Source: Enchytraeus crypticus | Taxonomy: Eukaryota > Annelida > Clitellata > Enchytraeida > Enchytraeidae | NCBI GenBank assembly: GCA_905160935.1 | Contig: CAJHZI010000473.1 | Location: forward strand, 194,001-258,000 | Reading direction: 5' to 3' | DNA: 64,000 nucleotides | In this document: one piece after another, positions 31,769-44,500 of the stretch | Numbering within the stretch: position 1 is the first letter of the stretch | Layout: every line of letters starts with the position of its first letter | Translations under genes and position numbers: made by a program | Notes under the pieces: generated by a model | Databases searched by the model: none | The model's input: only the letters and a program-made list of their open reading frames with translations | Told to the model about the DNA's origin: nothing

Positions 31769-33092
31769 TGTTGTGAAGTAACGAAGTAAAAAATACTTCG
31801 TTACAAGTAAAAAGTACTCAAGCGATACTTTTACTTGTAACGAAGTACCCAATTTGCCCGGGTACATTTTACTTGTAACGAAGTAATTTTTGTAGTACTT
31901 TTTACTTTTACTTTTAACCGCTTACGTGAAAGAAAAAGTCTCGTTACTTAATTTTTGAAAACTGTATGAATATCTATGGCCAAATTTTGTATTAAATAAA
32001 ATTTTTAATACAAATTTTAGAGAATAAGAAAGTAATACAGATTCATCGATATCATATCTTTACACTAGCTAGCGCCAGTAACTGCCCTAAATCAGATGTG
32101 TGACGTAAATCAACGTCCATGATCTACAGTGTACGTGGGTTGACTGAATTGACTCAAAAATTTTAAAATCTTTTGTAGAGTGCCTGTAGGTTTGATAGTG
32201 AAAGTGATGGAAGATAATTATAACAAATACAACAATTTAATAATGACAGCATAAATATAAACATAAATCATGAACCTACAGTTATATTTTGTAGACCTTG
32301 CCAATATGTCAATAATTATTTTTATATTAAGGAGTCTGAGTTATGCTGTGTTCAGGACACAGAAGATTAAACCGTTCATAAACTGCATTTGTCTTAAGAG
32401 GTGACCGTTCATAAACTGCATTTGTCTTAAGAGCTAGGCGACCGAGTTAGATCTGAGAAAGACAACGGAAAACCATATTAGAAGCCATATAATTTCTGTT
32501 GTCAGTTGTCGGTTGTCAGTTGTCGGAAAAATTAAGATGTAATTCAAGGACATTTGAGCAGGGATTAACTCGTTAGTCGGTGGAGTGCTATTTATGGGGC
32601 GCCAAGGTAGTGAAGGAAGCATGTGAGTAGGAATATGAACACATGTGACTAGCTGCTACTTACTTAATAGGACTCTCAAGAGAGAGAGGCTGAGTTGACC
32701 ATGTTAATTTAACTTAATTGTGAATTCAAAATTTAATCTAAGGTAAAAATTTAAAATCTAATATAAGCTTGCTCATGTGGGTCGAATAATCTTTTAGTTC
32801 AGAAACTTCAGACAATGAATTTAAAGTTTCCGTTCGTAGTAAGAATGAAATCGCGTAACTAACTAAACTAATTTAAGCACGTGTAAAAATTTTCTATCAA
32901 GATTTGTTTTCTTAAAAAATTCAGAGTACTTTTACTTTTACTTAAAAGTACTACTTTTTTGTCGAGTACTTTACTTTTTACATAACTAAAATTCTGATAA
33001 AGTACTTTTTACATTTACTTTTAATTACTTTTATCAACCATTTACTTTTACTTTTACTTAAAGTATTTTGCTCAGTACTTCGTACAACACTG
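31766..33092. mobile_element. Non-autonomous hAT (Tol2-like) DNA transposon
   Basis: The left end CAGTGTTGTGAAGTAACGAA and right end TACTTCGTACAACACTG are imperfect terminal inverted repeats. Flanking 8-mers TATATATA (31758-31765) and TATCTATA (33093-33100) differ at one base and fit the 8-bp hAT target duplication. Subterminal runs of AAGTACTTTTACTT and TACTTTTACTTTTA are typical of Tol2-related hAT ends. At 1327 bp, with no open transposase frame, it would need a helper enzyme. Confidence 0.82.
32366..32435. repeat. Direct repeat inside the hAT element
   Basis: GACCGTTCATAAACTGCATT followed by TGTCTTAAGAG is present twice in tandem, followed at 32498-32525 by four CAGTTGTCGGTTGT-type units. 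Confidence 0.85.
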
Positions 33093-33109
33093 TATCTATA
33101 TTTAAATTA

Positions 33110-33725
33110 AGATAATTATCCAAAAGACCAAAGTTATGAGAGTGTCCTATAATAGAGGTGAAGTTAATATTACAATAAATTGAACGAAATTGGAACAGAT
33201 AAGGAGTTTCAAATATTTGGGTCATACTATAACCGATGACGGGAAATTTGAGACTGAAATATGCAGTAGGAAAAATCACAAGCAAAAGCGGCCTTCTGTA
33301 ATCGTATATAACTTTTAACAAAAAGTCTAAAGAAAGACACAAAGATAAAGATAGTGAGCACTTTGGTTGGACCACGCTATGGCATGGATGTGAAACATGG
33401 ACCTTAAGGAAGGAAGATATTAGGAAACTGGAGGCATTGGAAATGTGGATTTGGAGAAGAATGAAGAGGATTAGCTGGACTAAAAAGGTTACAAATGAGG
33501 AAGTCCTGGAGAGAGTTGACACAGATAGACAGTTGATAAATGTATTAAGAAATAGGAAGAAGAGATGGATAGGACACATTCTGAGAGGGGAAGGTCTATT
33601 AAAATAGGTCATAGAAGGTAGAATGGAAGGAAAAAGAGGCAGCGGCAGGTCGAGAATAGGCATGTTAGATGATTTAAAGACACACTCACATGTGGAAAAG
33701 AAGAGAAAAGCGGAATACAGTAGAG
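33110..33725 (+). mobile_element. RTE-like LINE fragment
   Basis: Plus strand: ACCAAAGTTATGAGAGTGTC, GGAGTTTCAAATATTTGGGT, ACCACGCTATGGCATGG, GGAAATGTGGATTTGGAGAA and TTAGATGATTTAAAGACACA match the 58.2-58.8 kb copy in order. It carries several frame breaks. Confidence 0.82.
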
Positions 33726-34510
33726 ATGAGAATAGAACCGAACCCAAGTCGAATCGAACCCTGAATTCCGGCATTTGTGTCGAACTGAACTGAACCCGAA
33801 CTCTGCCCTGGCCGAAATCGAACCGAACGTGATACTGGACAAGTTCTAATTGAGTTCTAATTTAGATCGAGCGCTTTTGAAATTTGTAATAACTGTCTAG
33901 GATTGTTGCTGTTGCTTCTATTTTGAAGTTTCTTTGTCTTCAGTGCAAGAGACGCTCGCAACTTGTGCTAGTTTTATTTATTTGTGCGGGATGGTTCACG
34001 ATCTATGGAAACCTTTATTTTAGGTATTTATTTGATTAATTATATAAAATGGCAGCGAATCGTCGGCTTTTTCACGCCTAACTTTTACTATGATTAGCAG
34101 TAAATCTGCCGCCTAATTGCGCTTTATGAATTTAATTTTGTCTAGTTTCAATGAACTTACGATCAGAAATTGCGTTTAAATATTTTTGAAGAGGTTGGCG
34201 TACTTATCGGGCATATTGGATGATATTGCCGGACATTACTGTCGTCTAATTTCTCTTTCGCTTCCAAAAATACGGTATATTAAATTGTTTCAGGAATTTT
34301 AAATAAAGTTGATGTTATTTAAATATTATAAATCGTAGTAATACAATAAAGAAATGAGAAATGTGCAATTAATTTGTAGCATCTTAAGCCATGACGCCTT
34401 GTGATATTTAAGTAATTATATGTTATATTTTTATGAGCTGTATTACCGTATTTCAAATTAAATCGCAAAGGCTCTTGTACATGTAGATATTTTTAAGTTA
34501 CGTGAAGATC
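33726..34510. other. Intergenic; a short CGAAC-rich run, otherwise unrecognised
   Basis: 33730-33840 is rich in GAACCGAAC/CGAACTGAAC units. The remainder to 34510 shows no family or gene. Confidence 0.4.
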
Positions 34511-34640
34511 CAGCGTAGCTAGTAGCTTGATCAATAAGGTACGTGACTTCGAATCATAAAGTGCAGGGTTCTAATCCAGTGCTCTCCTGCCACTGACATG
34601 CTTTCGGAACTGAAAAATAACGTTAAATTTGGCCTTTGTC
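34511..34640 (+). mobile_element. Degenerate tRNA-like repeat (family C relative)
   Basis: GTGCAGGGTTCTAATCCAG (B-box-like), GCCACTGACATGCTTTCGGA and AACGTTAAATTTGGCC keep the family C order in weak form. Confidence 0.4.
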
Positions 34641-35047
34641 TTTTTAGTCTTGAAGCAGGACTAAATAAATGTGTCTAAGGCTTGAAATGATGAATTTAAG
34701 TGAAGTTTGTATGTGTGTGTAGATTATACAATGTAACTTTCATAATATATTTAAATTATAACACACCTTTATATAATTCTTAAACCAGCATCTATGCTTC
34801 GTGACCCAGTGTGCCGTTATGTATACATTATTTTTACATTGTGATGTCACTGCCGTTGATTTACTCTATAAACGATCAGCTCAACCAAGAGATAAATTAC
34901 AGAAGTTTGTTGATCAATTGCGGATGTTCTATACTGAAGTCATAGTCTTTCAGCTAATATGGATTTTTAAAATAGAAAGTGTGTGTGATTGGGACGCTTA
35001 CATTCATGATCTTCTAGTAATGTTTACGTTGTTGCCTGTTTGTAGAT

Positions 35048-35143
35048 ATGTCGAATTACATTCAGATAGAGCCGGTGGCTAGGTGTGAAGAGCTCGACTA
35101 TGCTAACGATGATCTATGCCACGAGAAAGTTCTTCACAATGAC
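35048..35143 (+). CDS. AT-hook gene, exon 1 (coding start)
   Basis: ATG at 35048 opens MSNYIQIEPVARCEELDYAN and continues to HEKVLHND before donor GTAAGC. A good acceptor (TGTTTGTAG) ends at 35045, two bases before the ATG, so a 5' UTR exon upstream is likely. An overlapping open frame at 34801-35082 is in another frame and unsupported. Confidence 0.72.
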
Positions 35144-38100
35144 GTAAGCCTCCCGTGCTATTTGTGCTCAATCTGAGAGCAGGCCAGCTCGTATTTTGTT
35201 CCCCCGTTTAGTTTTGCCCTATTTCTATCATCTGATTAATATCTTTCTGATGTATAATTTGTTAACGATTAGTAATAATCACAATTGATAATAATAGTAA
35301 TTATTATAATATTTAATAGTAATAATAATTAAAATTTATCTGATACATCGGTTTTATCATACAAGGATAATGTCAGGAATGTCTTCCCATCTAGAGTAAT
35401 TTAGAATTGATTAATAATTCATGTAAAATCTGCTATCATGGTTTGGAACTTTACAATAGGTCTCTATTGACTGTTCTACTGACAAAAGTTTCGCTTTAGT
35501 AGTGGTTATTGTTAGTGTTAGTGTTATTATTAGTGGTTACTGTTAGTGGTTATTGTTAGTTGCTATTGTTAGTTGTTATTGTTAGTTGTTATTGTTAGTT
35601 GTTATTGTTAGTTGTTATTGTTAGTTGTTATTGTTAGTTGTTATTGTTAGTTGTTATTGTTAGTTGTTATTGTTAGTTATTATTGGTAGTAGTTATTGGT
35701 AGTAGTTATTGTTAGTGTTTTTTTTAGTTGCTATTGATAGTGGTCTTCAGTATGGGGTTTTCTTCTTGTCATGCAGTTTGATGATTAACTTATACAAAAA
35801 CAACAAAAAACAAATGAAAAAGCAATTGTTGAAGAGACGTGAACAGCGGTATACAGGCCTGCTAGCAATAGATATGATTAAATGATTGATTTCTAGATTA
35901 ATCGGTTGTTCTTTAAGTGAAGACTAATTGACTTGAGCCTGTAGAGTGTCAGTAAGATATCAGACTTCTGATCAGTAGGTGCAGTGTTTGAATCCAGAGC
36001 TTGCCACGTTGCTGATATACTCTCAAGTCAAGTAACTGGCTTTAAACTTAACTTAGGCCTTTAAATATGTTAACTGATATGTTCTAGAACAATATATTAT
36101 TATAATATATATATTATATTTTTTGATTGAGTGATTCTTTGTTTGACGGACCAATTTATGGAATTAATAATTAATCGATTAATCGATCGATTACTCAGAT
36201 CGATTGGTTAATTTAGTTGTGTGATTGATAGATTGAAAGTTGATCAATAGAGTGATTGATGATATTTCATTGCTGAATGGATAGTTGATTAGTTGATTGA
36301 TTGATCAGATACTTGACTGATAGATTCATAGCTGATTAATTGATTGTTCGGATACTTGACTGATAGATTCATAATTGATTAATTGATTGATTGATCAGAT
36401 ACTTGACTGATAGATTCATAGCTGATTAATTGATTGATCGGATACTTGACTAATTGATTCATAATTGATTAATTGATTGATTGATCAGATACTTGACTGA
36501 TAGATTTATAGTTGATTGATTGATTGATTGTTTGCAGGACATCCATTCAGACATCGGGGGCAGTGACAATGAGGATGTGGTGATGGTGAACTCTAACGGG
36601 AGGGGTATGTACGGGGGGTCATCTCATCACCTACACTACAGTCAGCTGCAGCAGCAGCAGCAGCTACAGCAGCAGATACAGTTACAGCTACAGCAGCAGC
36701 AGCTTGAGAAGCGCAAGCCTGGTCGACCCAAGATTGACCGCGTTAGTCATTCTAGTCGTGCTTTACGTTGAGAGTTACTGTAGTCCCTCTGTCTCTTCAT
36801 GTCTCTGTCTTTCTCTCACTCTTCTCTCTCTCTCTTGCTCTCTCTCTCTCTGTCTCTCTCTCTTCATGTCTCTCTCTCTTTTTTTCTCTCTCTCTCTCTC
36901 TCTCTCTCTATCATGTATGCTTATGTTCTAGAAACAAGAACGAGGCATGTAGCATCACTTGGTCTTTTTTCTTTTTCGCTTTTGAATGTGTTAGCATATC
37001 ATCTATCATATTAAGTCTTGGTCTTCCCCAAGAATCTCTTTTGCCTTGAGATGAGTGATAGCTAAATTGGTGCAAAAAAATTAGGGGCAAGGTTTCTTAA
37101 TTTTCCTTATTTCTTGCTTAAACCTATATAGATAGGTTAAAATTTGTTTTAACCCACCTAGAAAAAGACGGGTGGGCTAGTCAATCTTGCTTCAGGTTAT
37201 GGTTGTATCATGAACATTTTATATGGAATATATTCTCTTTAAATAAGTCCTGCGCCTTTGTAGTGTTTGTTGTCTAGATGAAGATTTCTCATTCTAAAAG
37301 TTTGTTACCAAACCAGCAGATTTTTATTCCCTGAGAGATGTTTGAAATTGAAAACTTTTACTGAGATATTCTTTGGAAATTAGACGAGTAAAACCCTCTA
37401 AAGCCTTTTCTGTTTATTTTTCTAGACCCCGGGTACATCGCCACGAAAACCCAGGAAAACTGATTTAAGGGTCAGTATTTCTGTCTCTCTCTAAAAGCCG
37501 CCTATAAATTTTTCACACAAGTTCTCGTTGAAATCTTGTAATTGATCCTTCAATTTGTATCGTTGGATTCAGAAACATTGCCTATCTGCACAAATTTTGT
37601 CCTGCTAATACTTGAGATTTTTCTTTTTTCTACCATGGAATTTTTGCTGTAAGCTATAAATTGAACAAGAATCAATGAAGAATCAGTCATTCTGTTATTA
37701 ATTGAATTCGTCAGAATTCAGTTAATTTACGTTTTGCGTGTGCCACCTGAACTAAGATCTTCACTTCTCTTGTCTCTTCAATTTTGTGATATTATGTAAT
37801 TCTATCTTTATACCTATATTTTTTATATCTTGAACTACAACGTTTACTGCTACATCATTTTCTAAAACGAACGGAAAGATATGGGATTGACTGATGATAT
37901 GGTGTGGGACAGAGAGGAGTTGAGAGGGTCTACTCATGTCCCGACCCTCATTAAACTTGAATTGAAGGGAAGATGCTGATGATAATGATGATGATGAGAT
38001 CCTTATTCTTGATATTTTGAACTTTGTAGGGTACTAGCTAGTTTAAATCTTTCATGCATTTACTACTTTGCCTTGCTGAATAATTTTATTTGGTATTTTA

Positions 38101-38533
38101 TTGTATTTGGTATTTTATTGTATTTGGTATTTTATTTTATCATTGAGTGTGAATAACAACAAAATGTTTGAATGAAGGTACATATTTAAAATTATTGAGA
38201 GATTGCTCCATTTGTTTCTATAATATCAAAATTTTGACAATAGTGGCTATAACCGTCCTTTCTCTCTCTCTTAGTGCACTGCCTAATGGTAGGTCCATGG
38301 TATATAATGCCTCCACTCTTGTTTTCCGTTTTCCTCTTCATGTTCACATACGAGTGGATGTTTAAATCATCTAACATGGTATACCATTATTCTTGGGGGA
38401 TTCTGCTAATGACGAGGTGGGCTCCTATGCCTTCCTCAGATTCAACTAACATTTACTGGGCAGGGGCGTCATTACCTGAGAACACTATATACCTATTTAA
38501 TCCTATTTACCCATTTTGTGAAAAGTAAATAGC

Positions 38534-38576
<43 letters not shown>

Positions 38577-41500
38577 TAGGCTGACTGAAATATTCTAGCC
38601 CTGTATATGGTCAGTATACTGTCCCAAAATATTTCTTACAGTAAAAAGTCAATATATTCTGTCTCAGACTGCTTAGAGAGACCACTCAGAAATATTGATC
38701 TCTCAGTTCTAGCTAATGTTGAAACTGAGAGCCTGGTTTTGTTTTTCAGCTCCCTATTTCTTTAATCTCCTAATTGAAGAATAGTGTATTTTATGTTGAA
38801 TTGAATTGAATCACGTTTATTTCACTTTGGTAAAATCGTACGCCAGAAAGTGAAAAATTAGACAAAGGCCACGAAATCACTACCATGTGCCTTGAACATG
38901 TATAGCAAAATTAAAGCTTATAAAGCAGTTTAAAGTTTATAGCAAACAAGACATTCAATCTAACAATATCATGTTGTGCATGTTGGTTATTCCCTGAAAT
39001 CATCTTTAGCCGAGAATATGGATGTAAAATCCTCTTTTATTAATATAACGTTCAATCGATTGATTTTGTTCTGCTTAACGTCCCAACATCACTTAGGAAT
39101 TAAGAAGCTGAAATGTAATCTCCTGCAAGAATGTCTTCCCGTCAGTTAATTGTTTTATAGTTTAGGGTGATGTGATTTAGTTTTAATATTTTGTAAGAAT
39201 TAAAACTTCACTACCACCTTTTTATATGCAGAAATATGGAAAAGAGAGTAGCCAATAGTATTAATTGTAGTTGCCCTCTGTATAGTGGTACTTTAGGTTT
39301 CCTACAAAATCACAAGCAGCAGGTCCATGGTACACATTCATATTCGCGATGCTGTTTTGGTCCATATATAACACTCTAACGAGCAATAAGTTAATCCCTT
39401 CACAAAAGGACAGGCCTTACCCATACTTTATGTAGCCTATAGTTTGGGAAAAAATTATGGCTTCTGAGGTTGCCCGTTGCCTTCCTGAGTTTATGCTTTG
39501 GCACCTCTAAAGATACTTTCAGTTAACGCTTGGTCTATTCTTTAATGTCCGGGACACAATTCAGGAAATACTTATTTTGTAAGTATTATATATTTTAAAA
39601 AGTATATGTATCATATGTATTATATATGATAAATAGATAACAAATCTATAAAAACCTGCCAACTCGACTATCAAAGAGGATACACTGTGCCCTATCTAGT
39701 TGACCACCCATCCCATAGGACTGCTTGTGCTCACTGAGCTCGTTATTCTATCAGTTTAATGATCACTAGTGCAAGTGATTGCTGAATGTGGACAATTATA
39801 TCTAATTTGGAGCTGCTATTTAAATTGATACTTGAGAGAGAGAGAAGAGAAAAAAAGAGATAAAGAGAGAGGGGAGAGAGGATTAGTATAATATTGGTGT
39901 TATTTTTTGTGTGTTTAGATATCGTTAACACCGAAGGCTAGAAAGCCTACCACAGCTACAGTCTCCTATTCTGTAAGTCTCATTTAAGATCTATGATTCT
40001 GTGACTTTTTAACACCACAATGATGCTGTATTTTAGAGAAAAGGAGAAAATCATGATCATTTATTTGTAACTGATTCAAAATATACACAAAGTGCATACA
40101 AGGAGACAGAGTACATACAATAGGCCGTCAGAAAGAGCACAATTGAGCTCTATCTATCTGACTACCGGAAACACCGACACATAGTAACATAGCAACATAG
40201 GATCGTAGAAAAATTGAGATAATAAACATAGATAATGAAAATAGCACCATTAAATTCTTAAAGAATAAGTTTAGAAAATAAGACTTGGGAAGAATTTAAA
40301 GTATATTAGATGTCAAATTAAATCTTGTAGATGGTAATGTGTATGACTCTGTGATGGATAGAGATCAGTGGAGGAAGAGGGTTGTAGAGACTACTCTAGT
40401 GTCCACAAAGCGACGTCTTATAGAGATCAGTGGAGGAAAAGGGTTGTAGAGACTACTCTAGTGTCCACAAAGCGACGTCTAATAGAGATCAGTGGAGGAA
40501 GAGGGTTGTAGAGACTACTCTAGTGTCCACAAAGTGACGTCTAATAGAGATCAGTGGAGGAAGAGGGTTGTAGAGACTACTCTAGTGTCCACAAAGTGAC
40601 GTCTAATAGAAATCAGTGGAGGAAGAGGGTTGTAGAGACTACTCTAGTGTCCACAAAGTGACGTCTAATAGATCTTGGTGATTTTTTGACTCTATTGGTG
40701 ATTATATTTACAGATAATAATTTAAATTGTGTACTTAATTTTAATTTTTTGTGCTATTTTGTTAAAATGTCATTTGTGTCAAATTATGAGAGAACAACGT
40801 TAGCTAATCTGGGGCATTCAGTTTTAAATTTAGTATGATTTGTAGTAATTTTATCAGAATTGTGCATCTTTTATGTACTTTATGTGATTTGTGCTTATTT
40901 CATGTAAGTTTTGTGTGTGTATTGTATGTCTTTTGCACATATAATATAGTGTTTATGTGTATTGTATGTGATTTATGTCTCTTTTATGTTGTTTCTTTGT
41001 ATTGCATGTGATTTATGTGTATTATTTGTGAATTTGTGCATTGTGTGTGATTTATGTGTACTGTGTGATTCATGTGTATTGTGATTTATGTGTACATATG
41101 TGATTTATATGTGTGTTATATGTTATTTAGGTGTATTATATATATTATTTATGTGTTTATATGTGTTTTTATGTGTATTATATATATTATTTTTGTGTAT
41201 TGCATGTGTTTTGTGTTGTATGTGATAAATTTATGTGTACGGAAGTCATATATGTGTGTGTTTTTTAAGTGTATTATATGTTATTTACGGCTGGAGCCAG
41301 TGTCGATATCAGTTAGTTATTCGACCGAGAATTAGTACGTGCGGGGTTCAAATTCTAGGCTCGCCCGTCACTGACATCGCTTTTGAGTGAGGAAACTGAT
41401 GTTAACATTAGCTATACCAGCTACATGTGTGTTATTTTATTTATGTGTATTGTATGTGTTTTGTGTTGTATGTAATTTATGTGTACATGTGTTGTATATA

Positions 41501-44500
41501 TTTTTATGTAGGATCAGATAGTAGAAGGAGGTCACTCATTCTTTCCGTTAGTCTCACCTGTGGTTCGTACTCTCTCATTTGTTTCTCCTACAAACAAGTT
41601 TAACTATTGTTCATTCGTCTCTTTCACCTACGACCACTTTAACTTTTGTTCACTCGTCTGTTTCACCTACTGCAAGTTTAATTATTGTTCATTCATCTGT
41701 TTCACCGACGGCAATTTGCTGTCGATGGGTGATAGGGAATAAAAGCCCAGGCGATTTGCTGGATGTTTGGGTGTGTTTTGTGATTTTATGTGATTTAGTA
41801 ATTTTATTACTAAAATAGCAACACACAAAACACTAAAGCGATAGGCTGCTTTGACAGCCTATTGCTTGGGAAAAATGTGGCATCTTAGATGGTTTCCCGT
41901 TGCCTTCTTCAGTTCTCCTAGCATACGTGCAATTAATGGTTGATCTATTCTATAAGTGGCCAGGACACAACGCTGGAACTAGTTATGCTAATTATTTAAT
42001 AATATTTTCTTTAATTTTTAATATTTTATTTAGTTTTTAATATTAAATTATTATTACTGTCATTCTGTTGATGATGTTTATCTAGGAGGTAACAGTAAAG
42101 AAGAGAGGCAGACCTCGTATACATCCTCCAAAGGTAGGCTGCAGTCTCTATAATCTTCTACCTTAAAACAATTCGATGCTTTAGGGGTTAATACAAGCTT
42201 TGCTCCAAAACGTTCAATTGTTTTACAGCATTTAATTAAACATTGTTTTCTGATTTGACTTTAGTTTAATATGTAATCACTGATGTTTAGAGCCGTACTA
42301 GTTCATTATTTTGCTGCTGAAACTCTTTGCATACATATGAGTAGATTCGAGAAAAGTGATGATTGAACCTACCAGCAACTGCATGTGTTAGAAAGAGGAG
42401 ACTGACTCAGATATGGCAGTTAGAGACTTGTAGCCATGCCGTAATGATTTTCGGACTTGTAGCCATGCCGTAATGATTTTCGTGTTTTAGATCAATTGGT
42501 CGTTCACTTACAGGATTCTAGTCGTTATGCTGATTGTGGCCTACAACAGTGGGCTATTTGACCTTCACTGGCCATTGAGTGCTCCTATAGCATTTTGCAT
42601 AGAGCGACACTTTATTAATTTACATGCACATGTATTTTGATTGACTGATGAATCGTGTCTGATTTTTTTTACCAAAATGGCTCATGTGACTATTTACTAG
42701 AGTTTCTATAGCTTTGAATGAATAGTGCTGTATTTGCATTATTTCTGATATCTTGTTCATCATCATCATATTAATTAATAATTAGTATTAATTAATTATT
42801 ATTAATTTTTAATCATACCAACGTCAGAAAATACATTCAGTTGGTGAGCGCCTTAGCTCCAGAAATCGCTACACAAATTTAAACGAATGGAGAAGTCTCA
42901 AATATGGGATTGACTGATGATTTGATGTAGGAAAGAGAGCATTTGAGACAGTCTATTTGTATCCTGACCCTAGTTAAACTGGGATTCAAGGGAAGATGAT
43001 GATGATTAATTACTAATTAATAATAATCTTATTAATTACTAATTTAAAAAAAATTGTTTTCCTGTAGAAATGATTGCAGTACATTATTTCATTTATCTAA
43101 CCACCGCTGATTAGTAGTCTTCATTGCTAGAGAGCTTATTCTGCTTCATGGGACAGAAACGTGTGGTTAGTCTGTATTGAAGCTTAAGAGTATTAGATCT
43201 GCGGTCTCATTATTCCTCTATCACTCTTATGTTTTATGTGTTTGTGTTGTCTCTATCACTCTGTGGTTATGTGTTTGTGTTGTCTCTATTACTCTGTGTT
43301 TTATGTGTTTTTGTTGCACAGGATACTTCAGTAAAACGACCGCGAGGCCGTCCCAGAATTATTGTAAGTTGTCCGCCGCATCAATCAATTGTTTAATCAA
43401 TAATTCTATCAGTCTGATAATAATCAACATATTAGGTTGATATAATCAGTTACTTAAGCATGATAATCATTCAATCAATCAGTTTTATATAATCAATTAG
43501 TCAGTGAGGAATTTAGTTTTCCGGTGAAGAATGTTGAAGTCTTCTTAAAAGGAATATTCTAACCACAAACAGTTTTTGACTTGAAACAAGGCTACTACAT
43601 GTACATGAGATAAGCATAAACAGTTCACTTGACTTGAAACAAGGCTACTACATGTACACGAGATAAGCATAAACAGTTCACTTGACTTGAAACAAGGCTA
43701 CTACATGTACATGAGATAAGTAGGCACCCAACAGAGCACCAAACGGGCACCAAACATTTCTTGTCTGACCCCACCTATGCTTGCACGTTGCACATCGACC
43801 TTAACCGGTGCAAAACTGGTTCATCAGTGTCCAGTTATGACGAGGAAGTTCAATAAATTATTGTTGAGCATTCATCTCTGCTGTGTTGTTGATGTTGTTG
43901 TTGCTGTTGACATCAGATGTAATCAGACTGTTGTGTTTGCTGTAGGAGGGTGAGAAGGGTTGGAGAGCGGAGTGCTATAAATTAAAAAGAACCATTAAAC
44001 TTAAGGTCTGTCTCGTGTCTCTGTTTACGTCTAGTAACTAATATATCATTTTCTTCCCTGATATCCTCGTTTAACTGGGGTCGGGATTAGAGAGAGAGAG
44101 AACTGTGTGGATTCAAGGGAAGATGATGGTGGTGGTGGTGGTGGTGGTGGTGGTGGTGGTGATGATGATGATGATGATGAGGACGACGACGATGATGATG
44201 ATTGAATGGATGGAATAGATATTTTCATTTAAGATTGATTTGTTCTTTGCAAGATAGATTGATTGAAAGGTTGCTTGACTAATTCACTGTGACACTTTCA
44301 TTGATTGAGATATTGATTGACTTATTAATGATCCAGCAGATTTACTAAGTGATTGATTGATTGACTGATGGATTAATTCATGTATTTCTTTGCTAACTGG
44401 CTAAAACTCTGATTAATTTATTAACAAACTGATTGATTGATTGAATCGACTGGCTGATAGCGTGACTGTCTTCCTGACTGATGACACATTGTTTAATAAT

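Noticed and set aside
34801-35082. 93-codon frame overlapping exon 1 of the AT-hook gene
   Set aside because: Wrong frame relative to the exon, no domain, no donor in phase.
41512-41550. Extra exon of the AT-hook gene (DQIVEGGHSFFPL)
   Set aside because: The acceptor ATGTAG is fair, but the only phase-0 donor (GTCTCA) is weak and the sequence runs into a 39-bp tandem repeat.
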